A stretch of 64,000 bases of DNA from Symsagittifera roscoffensis (Eukaryota > Xenacoelomorpha > Acoela > Convolutidae). Location of the stretch: contig NC_087062.1 in the NCBI RefSeq assembly GCF_963678635.1, positions 24,510,177 through 24,574,176 on the forward strand. Reading direction: 5' to 3'. This document shows, in pieces, positions 1 to 10,925 of the stretch. The notes under the pieces were generated by a model, which did no database searches, was not told the origin of the DNA, and saw only the letters and a list, made by a program, of their open reading frames with translations. Within the stretch, counting starts at the first letter, position 1, and each line of letters opens with the position of its first letter. The position numbers and the translations under genes were made by a program.

Positions 1-584
1 TACAACGAAGGGCGGCGTCACATGTCAGTGAAGTGAATTAATTTGATAAAGGGACAAACTATCTATCCTGTTCTGAAAAATAACAGTCAATCCGAAAAAA
101 ACGCAGCAAATAAGCAATTTGAAAACGTAAAGTGACACAATTACAATTCAAACCAGCGTAATTCTCACAAAAACTTGAATACCTATTTGTGAATTAACCC
201 GATAGAGCCATCAACTGATAAAATTAAATAGGTGGTATTAAACCAAATATTTTGCACCGTTTTTGGTTTTGTGAGCGGTTGTTGATCTTAGTTGATCAAC
301 GCAAGTTATTGCGAAAATCAGAACCTGCCTATAGAACAGCCACAAGAATATGGTTTTTGAATTTTCTATTTAACGACATTGATTTTATGGAGAGATAATA
401 CAAGCTAGAATAGTTTTACGGAGAGATAGTCTTTTCTGTATGCTGGCTTGCCGGAAAAATTTTAGGCGACTCGATCTAAACTCATACAGTTTTCAGATTT
501 TTTTCCAATTATAGTCTAGTAAAGTTGTAAAATCTCGGGTAGGAAATGACTGCATAACGAAATTTTAATGCAATTGAAATTACA
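1..584. other. AT-rich non-coding DNA
   Basis: No open frame of note, no recognisable element and no convincing RNA gene. The sequence runs directly into the first copy of the R1 dispersed repeat at 585. Confidence 0.6.
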
Positions 585-1080
585 AGACTGCTCGTATCAG
601 GGCAAAACCTTAAACGTTTCAACTGCCTTTGTAGGCCTATGGAGCAGTGCTTGCCTAAAAAAATTGATACATTTGAGAAGAAAACAAATTTTAGTTTTTT
701 GAGATTTTTTTATCAGCTCCCACACGCCATAAAAAATATAAAGGGATAGATGTTGCTACTAGTAACGTATCAATTATGACAACTAGCCTGTTTGGAACAA
801 TTTTTACGGCGGATTAAATCTCCGCTTACGCATTAATAGCGCGAAATATATCACGCGTTAATTGTCAAAATTGACCAAATTGGCAATCTTTGAACCCGCT
901 ATGAAAAACAAGCACATATGAAAAAACTTTTTCAGTTTGTGCTTAAGACAGCAATATTTTTCGGCTGGTATGAAAAAATTCCGTTGAAAAGGTTAAAAAG
1001 TCGCAATTTGTCTGGAAAAAATTACCACACAACTATTTTGTTAGTTTTTTCGAAAGTCGGACAAAAAAATAAAGAAAAAC
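585..1080 (+). repeat. R1 dispersed repeat, copy 1
   Basis: This copy has three modules that recur across the window. The first (585-650) is a core starting AGACTGCTCGTATCAGGG, with a short hairpin, then TTCAACTGCC and GGAGCAGT. The second (about 812-900) reads GGATTAAATCTCCGCTTACG and then a near-palindrome around GCGCGAAATATATC. The third (about 960-1060) has AAAAAGTCGCAATTTGTCTGG and TTTTTTCGAAAGTCGGA. Other copies lie at 5847-6670, 44417-44891, 45345-45690 and, inverted, 46351-46411. It encodes nothing I can recognise. It is best read as a non-autonomous mobile element, class unknown. Confidence 0.65.
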
Positions 1081-1137
1081 ACGCCTGATGGCATAGTTTT
1101 GCGCACTATCAATGGTCGGATCGAAATCTACGATTTA

Positions 1138-2676
1138 CGATAGCAAAACGAGTCAAAACGATAGCAAAACAATTTGAACGTGATTTAACGTTTTATTTGA
1201 TTTAACGAAAATCGGAACAAAAAGTCTAGTACAATATAGTATACTTCATGAGGAACATTTATCAAACTAATTTACCAAAAAAAAATCTTACCACAAGGTC
1301 TTCGAATGTCGAAGCGAAAAAATCCCATAAAAATATAGCATTCTCCTAATTTACCAAAAGAAACATAAAGTAACGCAAAAATGAGAGTTTGCGAATAGAA
1401 CAGTCAGAGGAAAATGACCTTTGATTTTTATAGCGTCAACATGTTAACTGGAAACATCCTAGATATTTTATCTAAAAAAAGTTTGAAAACAACGTTTTTG
1501 CATCGTTTGTTGATTGAACAAGACTGATTGTATATCAGAGCGAGGTCTTTAATGTTCCGATTGCACATTAAGGCCATCTATAAACATTTGAAAACAAAAA
1601 AAAATCTTTCATTTCATCCCTCCGTATGCTATGTAAGATAAAAATGTGTGTAAAGCCAACTCTAAAACAGAAATTAATCCAAGTTAACATCCTCAGCCCC
1701 CACTCCCCCCCCCCCCCAAATCCGTTTAGGGGGGAGGATGTTAACTTGGTTCTGAGTTCGAGCCAATCAGAATAAAGCATTTTACACGCAGCGCTTATCA
1801 AAATTCATTTAAATTCAACGCTGGGGTGGAGGATCTTAACTTGGTCTATTTGGGAGATCCTAACTTGATCCCAAATTTCCATTATTTTTCAAAAAGTTTT
1901 TTTCTCAGCGATTTTTATTGGTATATCTATAACTGAATACACAATACCGAACAATTGGGTGATTTTGAGAATCATCTTTGATTGGTTAATGATGAATAAA
2001 TGTTTGCAGACGAAAGAAGTGTTTGAAGACGAAATGTATGAATAAGTGTTTGCAAAGGAAAGGCAATAATTGGATCACGTTTTTGTAATAGTTTGAAAGT
2101 CATATTCACAAAAATTAGTTTCAAATGATACCAATTTTTTCTTTAAAAAAAACAGACTCGGAACCACAAAATTGATAGTTTTGTTCACATTAGGATGCGT
2201 GTTCAAAATTTCTCGGCCATTGATGTTTCATCAGAACAGAGAGCTAGTTTTCAAATTAACTTCGTGCATGCTAATCAAAAATAGCCTGCAAGAAGAAAAC
2301 ATGCATTAAGAAAAAACAGTAGCCCCAAAACAGACTGTGAAACACAACGGCATACAATTTTCGATGTGGAAGTAAACTCGTCCGTTTTTTTTCAAATTGG
2401 GTCCTAATGCTCCAATATTAACGCCATGATTCTATGCAATTAGCTCCTATACTATAAAGATCTAGACTCAAAAAACGGATATCATGTATACCACTGTCAC
2501 ATTTTACACTGTCTGTTTTCCGCAGACCAATGAAGCAAACGGTTTCAATCATTTTTTGCTTACAACCTGAATTTCCTACACAAAGGCGGCTATAGCATAA
2601 ACGGTTGATTGATATATCATTGCAAAATCTAATATAGGTAAACACATTGCAAAAAAGTCAAAATCAAAATGTCTGC
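1138..2676. repeat. 1,539-bp tandem duplication, unit 1
   Basis: Every base from 1138 to 2676 recurs 1,539 bp downstream with no spacer. I see two substitutions: the edge of the C-tract (C13AAA here, C12AAAA in unit 2), and a C at about 2274 that is A in unit 2. The breakpoints share the trinucleotide CGA (1138-1140, 2677-2679, 4216-4218). Inside are a diverged R1 core (1520-1585) and a strong hairpin (1679-1749). The short open frames in it are not convincing genes. Confidence 0.93.
1679..1749. repeat. Inverted repeat enclosing a C13 tract
   Basis: CCAAGTTAACATCCTC (1679-1694) and its exact reverse complement GAGGATGTTAACTTGG (1734-1749) flank a C13 tract and a GGGGGGAGG run. C and G runs can pair, so the stem may be longer than 16 bp. 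Two related strings (AGGATCTTAACTTGG at about 1840 and AGATCCTAACTTG at about 1855) follow within 120 bp. Confidence 0.8.
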
Positions 2677-4215
2677 CGATAGCAAAACGAGTCAAAACGA
2701 TAGCAAAACAATTTGAACGTGATTTAACGTTTTATTTGATTTAACGAAAATCGGAACAAAAAGTCTAGTACAATATAGTATACTTCATGAGGAACATTTA
2801 TCAAACTAATTTACCAAAAAAAAATCTTACCACAAGGTCTTCGAATGTCGAAGCGAAAAAATCCCATAAAAATATAGCATTCTCCTAATTTACCAAAAGA
2901 AACATAAAGTAACGCAAAAATGAGAGTTTGCGAATAGAACAGTCAGAGGAAAATGACCTTTGATTTTTATAGCGTCAACATGTTAACTGGAAACATCCTA
3001 GATATTTTATCTAAAAAAAGTTTGAAAACAACGTTTTTGCATCGTTTGTTGATTGAACAAGACTGATTGTATATCAGAGCGAGGTCTTTAATGTTCCGAT
3101 TGCACATTAAGGCCATCTATAAACATTTGAAAACAAAAAAAAATCTTTCATTTCATCCCTCCGTATGCTATGTAAGATAAAAATGTGTGTAAAGCCAACT
3201 CTAAAACAGAAATTAATCCAAGTTAACATCCTCAGCCCCCACTCCCCCCCCCCCCAAAATCCGTTTAGGGGGGAGGATGTTAACTTGGTTCTGAGTTCGA
3301 GCCAATCAGAATAAAGCATTTTACACGCAGCGCTTATCAAAATTCATTTAAATTCAACGCTGGGGTGGAGGATCTTAACTTGGTCTATTTGGGAGATCCT
3401 AACTTGATCCCAAATTTCCATTATTTTTCAAAAAGTTTTTTTCTCAGCGATTTTTATTGGTATATCTATAACTGAATACACAATACCGAACAATTGGGTG
3501 ATTTTGAGAATCATCTTTGATTGGTTAATGATGAATAAATGTTTGCAGACGAAAGAAGTGTTTGAAGACGAAATGTATGAATAAGTGTTTGCAAAGGAAA
3601 GGCAATAATTGGATCACGTTTTTGTAATAGTTTGAAAGTCATATTCACAAAAATTAGTTTCAAATGATACCAATTTTTTCTTTAAAAAAAACAGACTCGG
3701 AACCACAAAATTGATAGTTTTGTTCACATTAGGATGCGTGTTCAAAATTTCTCGGCCATTGATGTTTCATCAGAACAGAGAGCTAGTTTTCAAATTAACT
3801 TCGTGCATGATAATCAAAAATAGCCTGCAAGAAGAAAACATGCATTAAGAAAAAACAGTAGCCCCAAAACAGACTGTGAAACACAACGGCATACAATTTT
3901 CGATGTGGAAGTAAACTCGTCCGTTTTTTTTCAAATTGGGTCCTAATGCTCCAATATTAACGCCATGATTCTATGCAATTAGCTCCTATACTATAAAGAT
4001 CTAGACTCAAAAAACGGATATCATGTATACCACTGTCACATTTTACACTGTCTGTTTTCCGCAGACCAATGAAGCAAACGGTTTCAATCATTTTTTGCTT
4101 ACAACCTGAATTTCCTACACAAAGGCGGCTATAGCATAAACGGTTGATTGATATATCATTGCAAAATCTAATATAGGTAAACACATTGCAAAAAAGTCAA
4201 AATCAAAATGTCTGC
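2677..4215. repeat. 1,539-bp tandem duplication, unit 2
   Basis: Second, head-to-tail copy of 1138-2676, about 99.9% identical and of equal length. The R1 core recurs at 3059-3124 and the C-tract is 12 long (3244-3255). The duplication is either very recent or an assembly artefact. Confidence 0.93.
3218..3288. repeat. Inverted repeat enclosing a C12 tract
   Basis: Duplicate of the hairpin at 1679-1749 in the second tandem unit. The 16-bp arms are unchanged and the C run is one base shorter because of a C-to-A change. Confidence 0.78.
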
Positions 4216-4218
4216 CGA

Positions 4219-5846
4219 GCAACCCATATTTTTAACAATTTTGAGCAGAAAAAATGCTCCATAGTTATTACAACCAATGCAACTACAATCTTCTAAAAAT
4301 CTCCTGATTTAGCTACTTTAAAGTCATATGGGTGAAAGCTTAAGAGGATGTATTTGGGGAACGGTCTATTAGTATGTGGGACGATTTAGCATGTACATTT
4401 GAAAGGTTATGTAGTTGACTAGCTCTCTGCTTCGGATTTGTTTGCCTCAACAAAACACCCTCACCAAAACAATTGCAATTCGAACTGTTTAATTGCTGAA
4501 TTTGAATTGCTATGTCGTCCCAATGGTCAACCGAACTTTTCTGTTGAATGACTTCCAATTAGTTGCTCTCGGTCAAAAAAACGTATTCTTCTTCCTGCTT
4601 TCAGTTATTCATAGCGTGCAAGGGATTGGTTTTCAAAAAATATATTTGATTTCATATACTTTTGAAAATGATTTATTAACTTTTTCCGAAGCAAACATTT
4701 TTCTATAAACCTCAGATGGCAGTCGGAACACTCCTTTTTTATGATTTTCAAAACATGGCACTTCTGGAAAGTTACTTTGATCAATAGCGCTTGCCAATAA
4801 CACAAAAGTTTGAGCAAGCCATCAAGCAATCGAACAATGAAGTCCATCGAATTTTTTTGGAGATAATTGATAATCGTATCTTATTGTGGTTTGAGTTTTT
4901 TTTGCCTATTAGTTATGCTAGTATAAATCTATCGCGTGGAAGTAAAATCATTTGTTGTTCTACTTCTCCAGACGACTGTACTTAGAAAAACTGATTTTGT
5001 TTTGGTACATACCAAAACAACAAAACAATGCACGTAGTTCTTGAGCAGGGGCACAACGGCGGTTCGCCGTGATGAGCTGTACAGCTCCTTTCCCTCGTGG
5101 ATAAATGGTCCTAACTTAACAATATACTTCAGGACATGGTTTAACAATTTTCCTGTGTGGTCAAATTATAAATAGTTATAAATAAGTTGTTCCAAAAAGG
5201 GGAAAAAAGTTGCGAGTCGATGATTTCTACGTTCAGATTGCAGTTTTAATCGATTGGATAGTTAGATAGGATCAGTTTTTTGCTTAATTGTTCCAACTTT
5301 CGAAGAAAATGAAGGAATATATCTGCCAGGGGTATTTTTTTGATTGCGCTCTGTATTTAGACAACCCTAGTATTCATACTCGTCAGTGAGCAGCCAAATA
5401 CTGTATTAACTAACCACAATCTAGATGAAAAAGCAAATTTGTTCCTTGTCTCGAGTCTGATCGGTTAATACTGTGTTTGTCTGCTGAGTGACGGGTATGA
5501 ATATTCAGTTGTCTAAAAAGTGCAACCTAACCACTTTTTAGACCGATTTTAGAGAAGTTGACTGCGTAAGGGAATCGATCCGGAAATCTTGAGCTTGCCA
5601 AGCTAGCATGAGTCCAATAGACTAAATTGCGGCTGTGCTGATGGAACAATGCTTTGATTCAATACACGAAATATTTATGCGTGGCAAATTATCCACACGA
5701 ATAATCGTTCCAATCTGAATTGAGGCAAGCTAAATTGTCTAATTAATTCCAAACGACTCACATTTTAACAATTTGATTTTTTAAAGCGTAAAACTCGTAG
5801 TTTGTCAATATTTCATTTAATAAAAACTATTCAAGGTCAGTTATCT
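4219..5846. other. AT-rich non-coding DNA with a repeat relic
   Basis: No supported gene. A stretch at about 5030-5130 (GGGCACAACGGCGG, a perfect ACGGCG/CGCCGT hairpin, then CCCTCGTGGATAAATGG and CCTAACTTAAC) resembles the right-hand parts of the 8.6-10.9 kb repeat pair, so it is probably a third, partial copy. A partial R1 core on the minus strand (GGCAGTCGGAACACTCC) sits near 4711. A minus-strand open frame at 4340-4558 begins with TTG, not ATG, and is not supported as a gene. Confidence 0.5.
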
Positions 5847-6240
5847 GGCAGTCGGAACATTCAGGGCTTTGCCTTGATACGAGCAGTCTGGTTTGAATTA
5901 TATTCACATTCAATTAAAGCCCCCTAAATATCAACATTGCTGAAAACTTCTCACAATTCGAAATAATTGGAACTTTAAATGTCAATCAATTGGAACGTCA
6001 AATGTATCGATTTTATATCTTTATGCTTCTAGTTTCAACAATCCCGATTATTGGTTTCAATGTCCACGAATCTAATTTCAACAATTCAACTTACTGACTT
6101 TTATCTTCAAACATCATATTTCAACGAAATTGTGTCGATTTCAACAAACTGCTTTTAATTTCAACGCAAATATAACATGACTGATCTTAACAAGGCAAAG
6201 CCTTGAATGTTCCGACTGCGTTTTAATCAGTATGGAGTAA
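5847..6240. repeat. Inverted pair of R1 cores flanking a TTTCAAC array
   Basis: The R1 core lies in reverse orientation at 5847-5890 and forward at 6181-6219, so AAGGCAAAGCC..GAATGTTCCGACTGC forms a long-range inverted repeat. Between the two cores the heptamer TTTCAAC (or TTTCAAT) recurs at 6033, 6055, 6076, 6119, 6139 and 6159, a spacing of 20-22 bp apart from one double gap. No coding potential is visible. Confidence 0.65.
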
Positions 6241-6389
6241 CTAAAAATAAAGTAACAGATGAAGTTTAAAAAAAAACTGAAAAAAACTTAACGAATTTTT
6301 TAAATGTTTTTCAAAGTGATATATTTTCCATATAGCAAATTAGTAACTAGACCAAAGATTATTCCCCAATCCAAATCGAAAATAAAAAT

Positions 6390-6670
6390 TCTAACACGGT
6401 TTAAATCTCCGCCTACGCTTTAAGAGCAAAAAATTTATTGCGCGTTAATTGTCCAAATTTGGCCATAATAGCAATCTTTTAACACCCATAGTTTGACAAA
6501 AAATGATCACAGGTAAATTATTTTTTCTAAATTTGAGACCAGGAAAACAATACTTTTTGAATGATAAAAAGAATTACGTCAAAATTTTTTGTTAAAAGTC
6601 AAAACTTGTCTGGATAAAAAAGTCACCTGGAGCACAAATGATCCGTTACTTTCTTCGAAAGTAGGAACAA
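6390..6670 (+). repeat. R1 dispersed repeat, distal modules
   Basis: Continuation of the forward R1 copy that begins at 6181. It has TTAAATCTCCGCCTACG, CGCGTTAATTGTCC, AAAATGATCACAGGT, and finally GAGCACAAATGATCCG with TTTCTTCGAAAG. The order of modules is the same as at 585-1080 and 44417-44880, which supports one family. Confidence 0.6.
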
Positions 6671-8590
6671 TAACGAAAGAAGTCTAACTCTAAATGGTTT
6701 TCGTCGCAAAATGGTTTGAAGTTTTTTGAAGGAATGAATGCCGATTGATGTTCATAGATTGTTCATGCTTGCTGTAAGATTTTTAAGGCCTCGATTAAGG
6801 CATGTTGAAGTTCAAGCGCAGCTGGTGAAATGAAACAAAAGCGAATGCATTGCATTATGTCTGAAGAATACGCATTGAAACTAAAAATCAGAAAATATGC
6901 AATGTAGAATTTAAATAAAAGAAGTCACATTTCCATCTTTAGGAGGAAGTACGCCAAAAAACACAGTTTTTTTCCAGACATCTTTCCTAAAAGGTTTTAA
7001 AATGGCAGGCTCATTTTTTTTCGCAAAATCGGCAAATTTTTAGTGCGTTAGAAGAAATTGTAAAATCAGTTTGTTCAACTTCAAAATAGATCAACTTTTT
7101 TTTTCTAATTTTTTGAAAAATTTGCTTCAAGAAAGGGCACAGACCCAAAGCTGACAATGTCTTATTTTCTGGCTTATAAAGACTGTTCTTACTCGCTTCT
7201 TTTCTTTGCTGCTATTTTATTCACTAGACCCAAAAAATCGGCTGTATCCACAAAATAATAATTTTTTCCAAAAACTATTTAAAATCAATTATCATTTTTT
7301 TGTTTTCTTTCACCAAATGTGCATATTTTTTGTATTTGGAACATTTTGTGATTGTGATACTTGGACAACACTTATTTATTAGCTTCATTGGAAAAATCGC
7401 ATAGAACTGAGGGTTTGCTCTTTATTCTTAGTAACTAATCATGAACTAAATTTAGCTCAGAACCAGATCAATTTAGCTCAGATAATTTTCGGACACTTTT
7501 TATGACAGCTCAGGGAAAGTAGGCTCATAGAAATTATCAGCATGCATATTTCTGTTTTTTTAGCAGTTCTACAACAATATCTACTTGTCTTTCCAGGAAA
7601 TTACCTGAAATCCTTTTCCTATACATTGAACTAGGCGGAGGATTTGAGGACTCAAACCATTTTCTATTAACTGTTGAAAAATAATCCATCGATAATCTGT
7701 AATTTCTTTAAAACTTGAGCAAAGGCAAACTATTTTTAAATGTTTTCAAATAACTGCGAGTGAATGAGAGCTAGATTGATGTATTGTAATAGGAACTGGG
7801 GCTGAAATTCGATGTTACATTTGAAGCGATATTTTAAACGGAGCAAAAAGCGTTAACGCGACCTTTTAGGGCTACCTTTAATAATGGGTCTATAAATGGT
7901 CTATAAATGGTCTATAACTTACAACTCATAATTATTCTTTTATCTTAATTCATTTTGCGGCTTCAACTGAATTCTAGTTCCGGTAATCCATCTATGGCTT
8001 CTGATTGAAAATTGGCATCACCTACAAACCCATCACCTACCCCTGAATAGTTTAAGGGGGTATATTTGATAAATTGGTTTTGAAAGACGAAACAAAAATC
8101 AGTAAAAAGAAAGATGACTCAAAATAAAACTCGCACACGAAATTTAAATGACTTTGAGTTGTAAATGTATATCCACCACATCTGCTTTATTCGAATTGAA
8201 ATGTCGCTTTTCCTCATCAAATAAATGTCATTTTTCAATGAATTCAATTTTTGTTTTATGATAAAGTCTGCAAATTGAAAACAGTGTTCAGCAAAAGTGG
8301 GCGAAATTTTTTGGACCATTCTTTTTTATCAGATAGTTAAATAGAAATTGACAGCAAGCATTTTCCGATTTCTTCAGACATTCATGTTTTCAAAGTTTTG
8401 TTGAATTACTGTCGTTGGACAAAGAAGCTGCAAGTTTTTATTTTCAACAGAATTTTTTCTGAAAATAGTTCAGACTAAGGGTTAAAATTTGAGATACACA
8501 GTTGATACATGGTTATGGTCAAGATTCTGGCTCGTCGGTTTTCAAAGCGACATTTGCCAAGTTAATCTACGCTTCAATAGGATTAAATAC
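6671..8590. other. AT-rich non-coding DNA
   Basis: No gene or mobile element recognised. The only notable local feature is a short tandem repeat of GGTCTATAAAT, about three times, at 7887-7916. Confidence 0.5.
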
Positions 8591-9808
8591 ATAAACAGGA
8601 ACAATTATTAGGACAATGTTGGCAGTTTTTTCACGACCCCATAACTAAGCAAAAGTAAGTCGCAGATGAAATATCAAGTTCAAATTTTAATTTTGAGTTC
8701 AAGGCGAGCTTTCAGACGTAAAGACAAAAATCCCGTCAAAAATTACTAAAAGTCAAAAATTGCCTGAAGAAAGAACCACACCGAGCACAAACTTACCACT
8801 TTCTTCGAAGTCGTTACAGTAGGAATAAAATACCACAAGCAAAAATATTTCATCACGTTCTTCCAAAGATGGAACAAAAGCAAAAACTAATCTTTCGACT
8901 GCCTTCATATTCTCTTTTCTCTTGCATTTCCGACCGCCGTTTTTAATAAGTTTCTAATTGATGGTTTTTGTTCAGAATATAGGTCCCTCCCACCAGTCCC
9001 CCCCCCCCCGAGCACAGTTGATCCCAACTCTAACCCAACTTTTGATCCCCGCGCAGTCAGTATCGTTGTTACTTGAATTGAACTGTGGCAAGTTCGGAGA
9101 AATACACAGAGTTATTAAAAAACAATGCAGAAAAATAACCAAACAACCCAAACCTTCAAATCTTAGTTTTCGTCCCTTGACTGACGTGTCTTGCATACAT
9201 TTTTTTCTTTTCACAAAGTAACCACAGGGAAACCGTGGCGAAGTGTTTAAAAATCCGCCTCTCAAGTGCAAGATTGGATGTTAGAGGGCCAACATGATCC
9301 ATGCTCGAACATGATCCATGCTCGTTCCAAGACTAGAAAAATAATCGAAAAAACGCATGCATATCTTAAGCAAGGGCGCAACAGAGGTCCTCCGTGAAGA
9401 GCTGAATAGCACATATCTTGGTCTTTTCCCTTAGGATTAAATTATCTTAACGTACTTTAACTTAACTGAATTTTAATATCAACATATACAGCTGACAATT
9501 ACAGTTTTTTCCAATGATCAGCAATCACAAGTTTTGACTAAGCCACCCAAAAAAGAATTCAAGACCATGCTTTTATTGTTCGAATGGAACAATTGTTTCG
9601 ATAAATTGCTAGGAAATTTAGATCTATACTGTAATTAAGTTCTGAGAGAAAGACAAAATTAAAAAAAAATCGCTTTTTATCTGTTGAAAGCTTGAAGTTA
9701 AGCTTTATTTTTTTTCTGCTAACTTACGTGATATCATATGCTTCAAACTAATTATTGTGGTGTGTCAACAACAGTACCACATCTAATAAATTATTAGCCG
9801 TTATTCAA
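8591..9808. repeat. Diverged 1.2-kb tandem repeat, unit 1
   Basis: Landmarks in order: CAATGTTGGCAGTTTTTTCAC (8613), TTTCTTCGAAGTCG (8802), a C12 tract (8998-9009) followed by AGCACAGTTGATCCC, GCGCAGTCAGTATCGTTGTT, a tRNA-like tail (9233-9302), GGGCGCAACAGAGG (9375) and AAAGAATTCAAGACCATGC (9552). All recur in the same order at 9809-10925 with substantial divergence, so this is an old tandem duplication. The R1-like string AAAAGTCAAAAATTGCC at about 8749 shows partial kinship to R1. Confidence 0.75.
9233..9302 (+). pseudogene. tRNA-like (SINE-tail-like) relic
   Basis: GTGGCGAAGTGTTTAA resembles the A box of a Leu/Ser-type tRNA. It is followed at tRNA-like distance by GATTGGATGTTAGAGGGCC, a damaged B box. 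The corresponding place in the second repeat unit has GATGTTCGAGGCCCACC, a better B box. No clean cloverleaf can be drawn, so this is a decayed tRNA-derived segment at best. A 16-bp direct repeat (ACATGATCCATGCTCG, twice) follows at 9291-9323. Confidence 0.35.
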
Positions 9809-10925
9809 AATAGGACTAATTACGAAAACAATGTTGGCAATTTTAACACACCCCATAAACTACCAAAAAGTATTCGCATATAAATTGCTATTAAATTTAA
9901 AAAAAAAATTGTGAAAAAACGAGAAAAAGCAAAAAGTTCCTGAAAAATCACAGCAAGCACATTTTTCTGATTATTACCATCAAAATCGTTACAGAAAATA
10001 AATCTTACAGCTGAAATATTTCATCACGTACTTCCAAAGATCTAACAAAAAACAAAACTACTTCTGCCTTCATATTCTCTTACATTTCCGAACGCCGATT
10101 TCAATTTGTTTCTAATTGATGGTTTGCCATTCCGAAAAAAATATCAACCATACCGTCCCCCCCAGTACAGTTGATCCCTAACTTTAATCCAATTTTTGAT
10201 CCCTGCGCAGTCAATATTGTTGTTTTTTAAATTGAACTTTCGTAAGTTCAGAGTAATACACAGAGGAATTAAAATATGATGCAGAAAACTAACCAAACAA
10301 TACAAGTTTTGCGTTTGGTCCCTTGGTTGAAGTATTTAAGTTTCCGCCTCTCAATAAAATGAATAGATGTTCGAGGCCCACCATTATCCGTTGCTTGAGG
10401 ATGAGGCTACATTTCCCAGGCCAAAAAAAATAACCAAAAAAAATGCAAGTAGATCTTAAATAGGTGGTTCTGGATGAACAGCTGATTAGCTCATATGTTG
10501 GTCCTTTCCCTTGTGGATAATTCATCATAACTTATCTTAACTTAACTGAACCATAATAGCCACATATACGGATGACGATTATGATATTTTCTATTGATGA
10601 GAATTCAGACACAACATTTACGAGTTTCGATTGAACCAGCCAAGTAAAGAATTCAAGACTATGCTTTTTATGTTCGACTGGGACAATTTTGTTTCATCAG
10701 ATTTTTATTTCCTCAGACTTTTATATCTGTAATGTAATTAGTTTCTGAGAAAAAGACAAAAAAAATGGAAAAGAAAATTTGTTATCGGTTGAAAATTTGA
10801 AATTTGAAATTGCAACTTTTTCGTCCCCTAAATTTATGTGATATTATATGCTTTATTTTAGTTATTTTCGTATGTCAACAAAACTTTCGCATCTTAAAAC
10901 CTTTTGACGATTATGCAAAATCTTA
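9809..10925. repeat. Diverged 1.1-kb tandem repeat, unit 2
   Basis: Second copy of 8591-9808. Corresponding landmarks are AACAATGTTGGCAATTTTAAC (9830), AGTACAGTTGATCCC (10171), GCGCAGTCAATATTGTTG (10206), a tRNA-like tail (10318-10390) and AAGAATTCAAGACTATGC (10646). The divergence, by eye 25-30%, is far greater than in the 1.5-kb and 11-kb pairs. The open frames on both strands here are by-products. Confidence 0.75.
10318..10390 (+). pseudogene. tRNA-like relic, second copy
   Basis: Equivalent of 9233-9302 in the second tandem unit. The B-box-like GATGTTCGAGGCCCACC is well preserved while the A-box region (TTGGTTGAAGTATTTAA) is degraded. Read together, the two copies suggest that the ancestral repeat carried a tRNA-derived module with a Pol III promoter. 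Confidence 0.35.
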
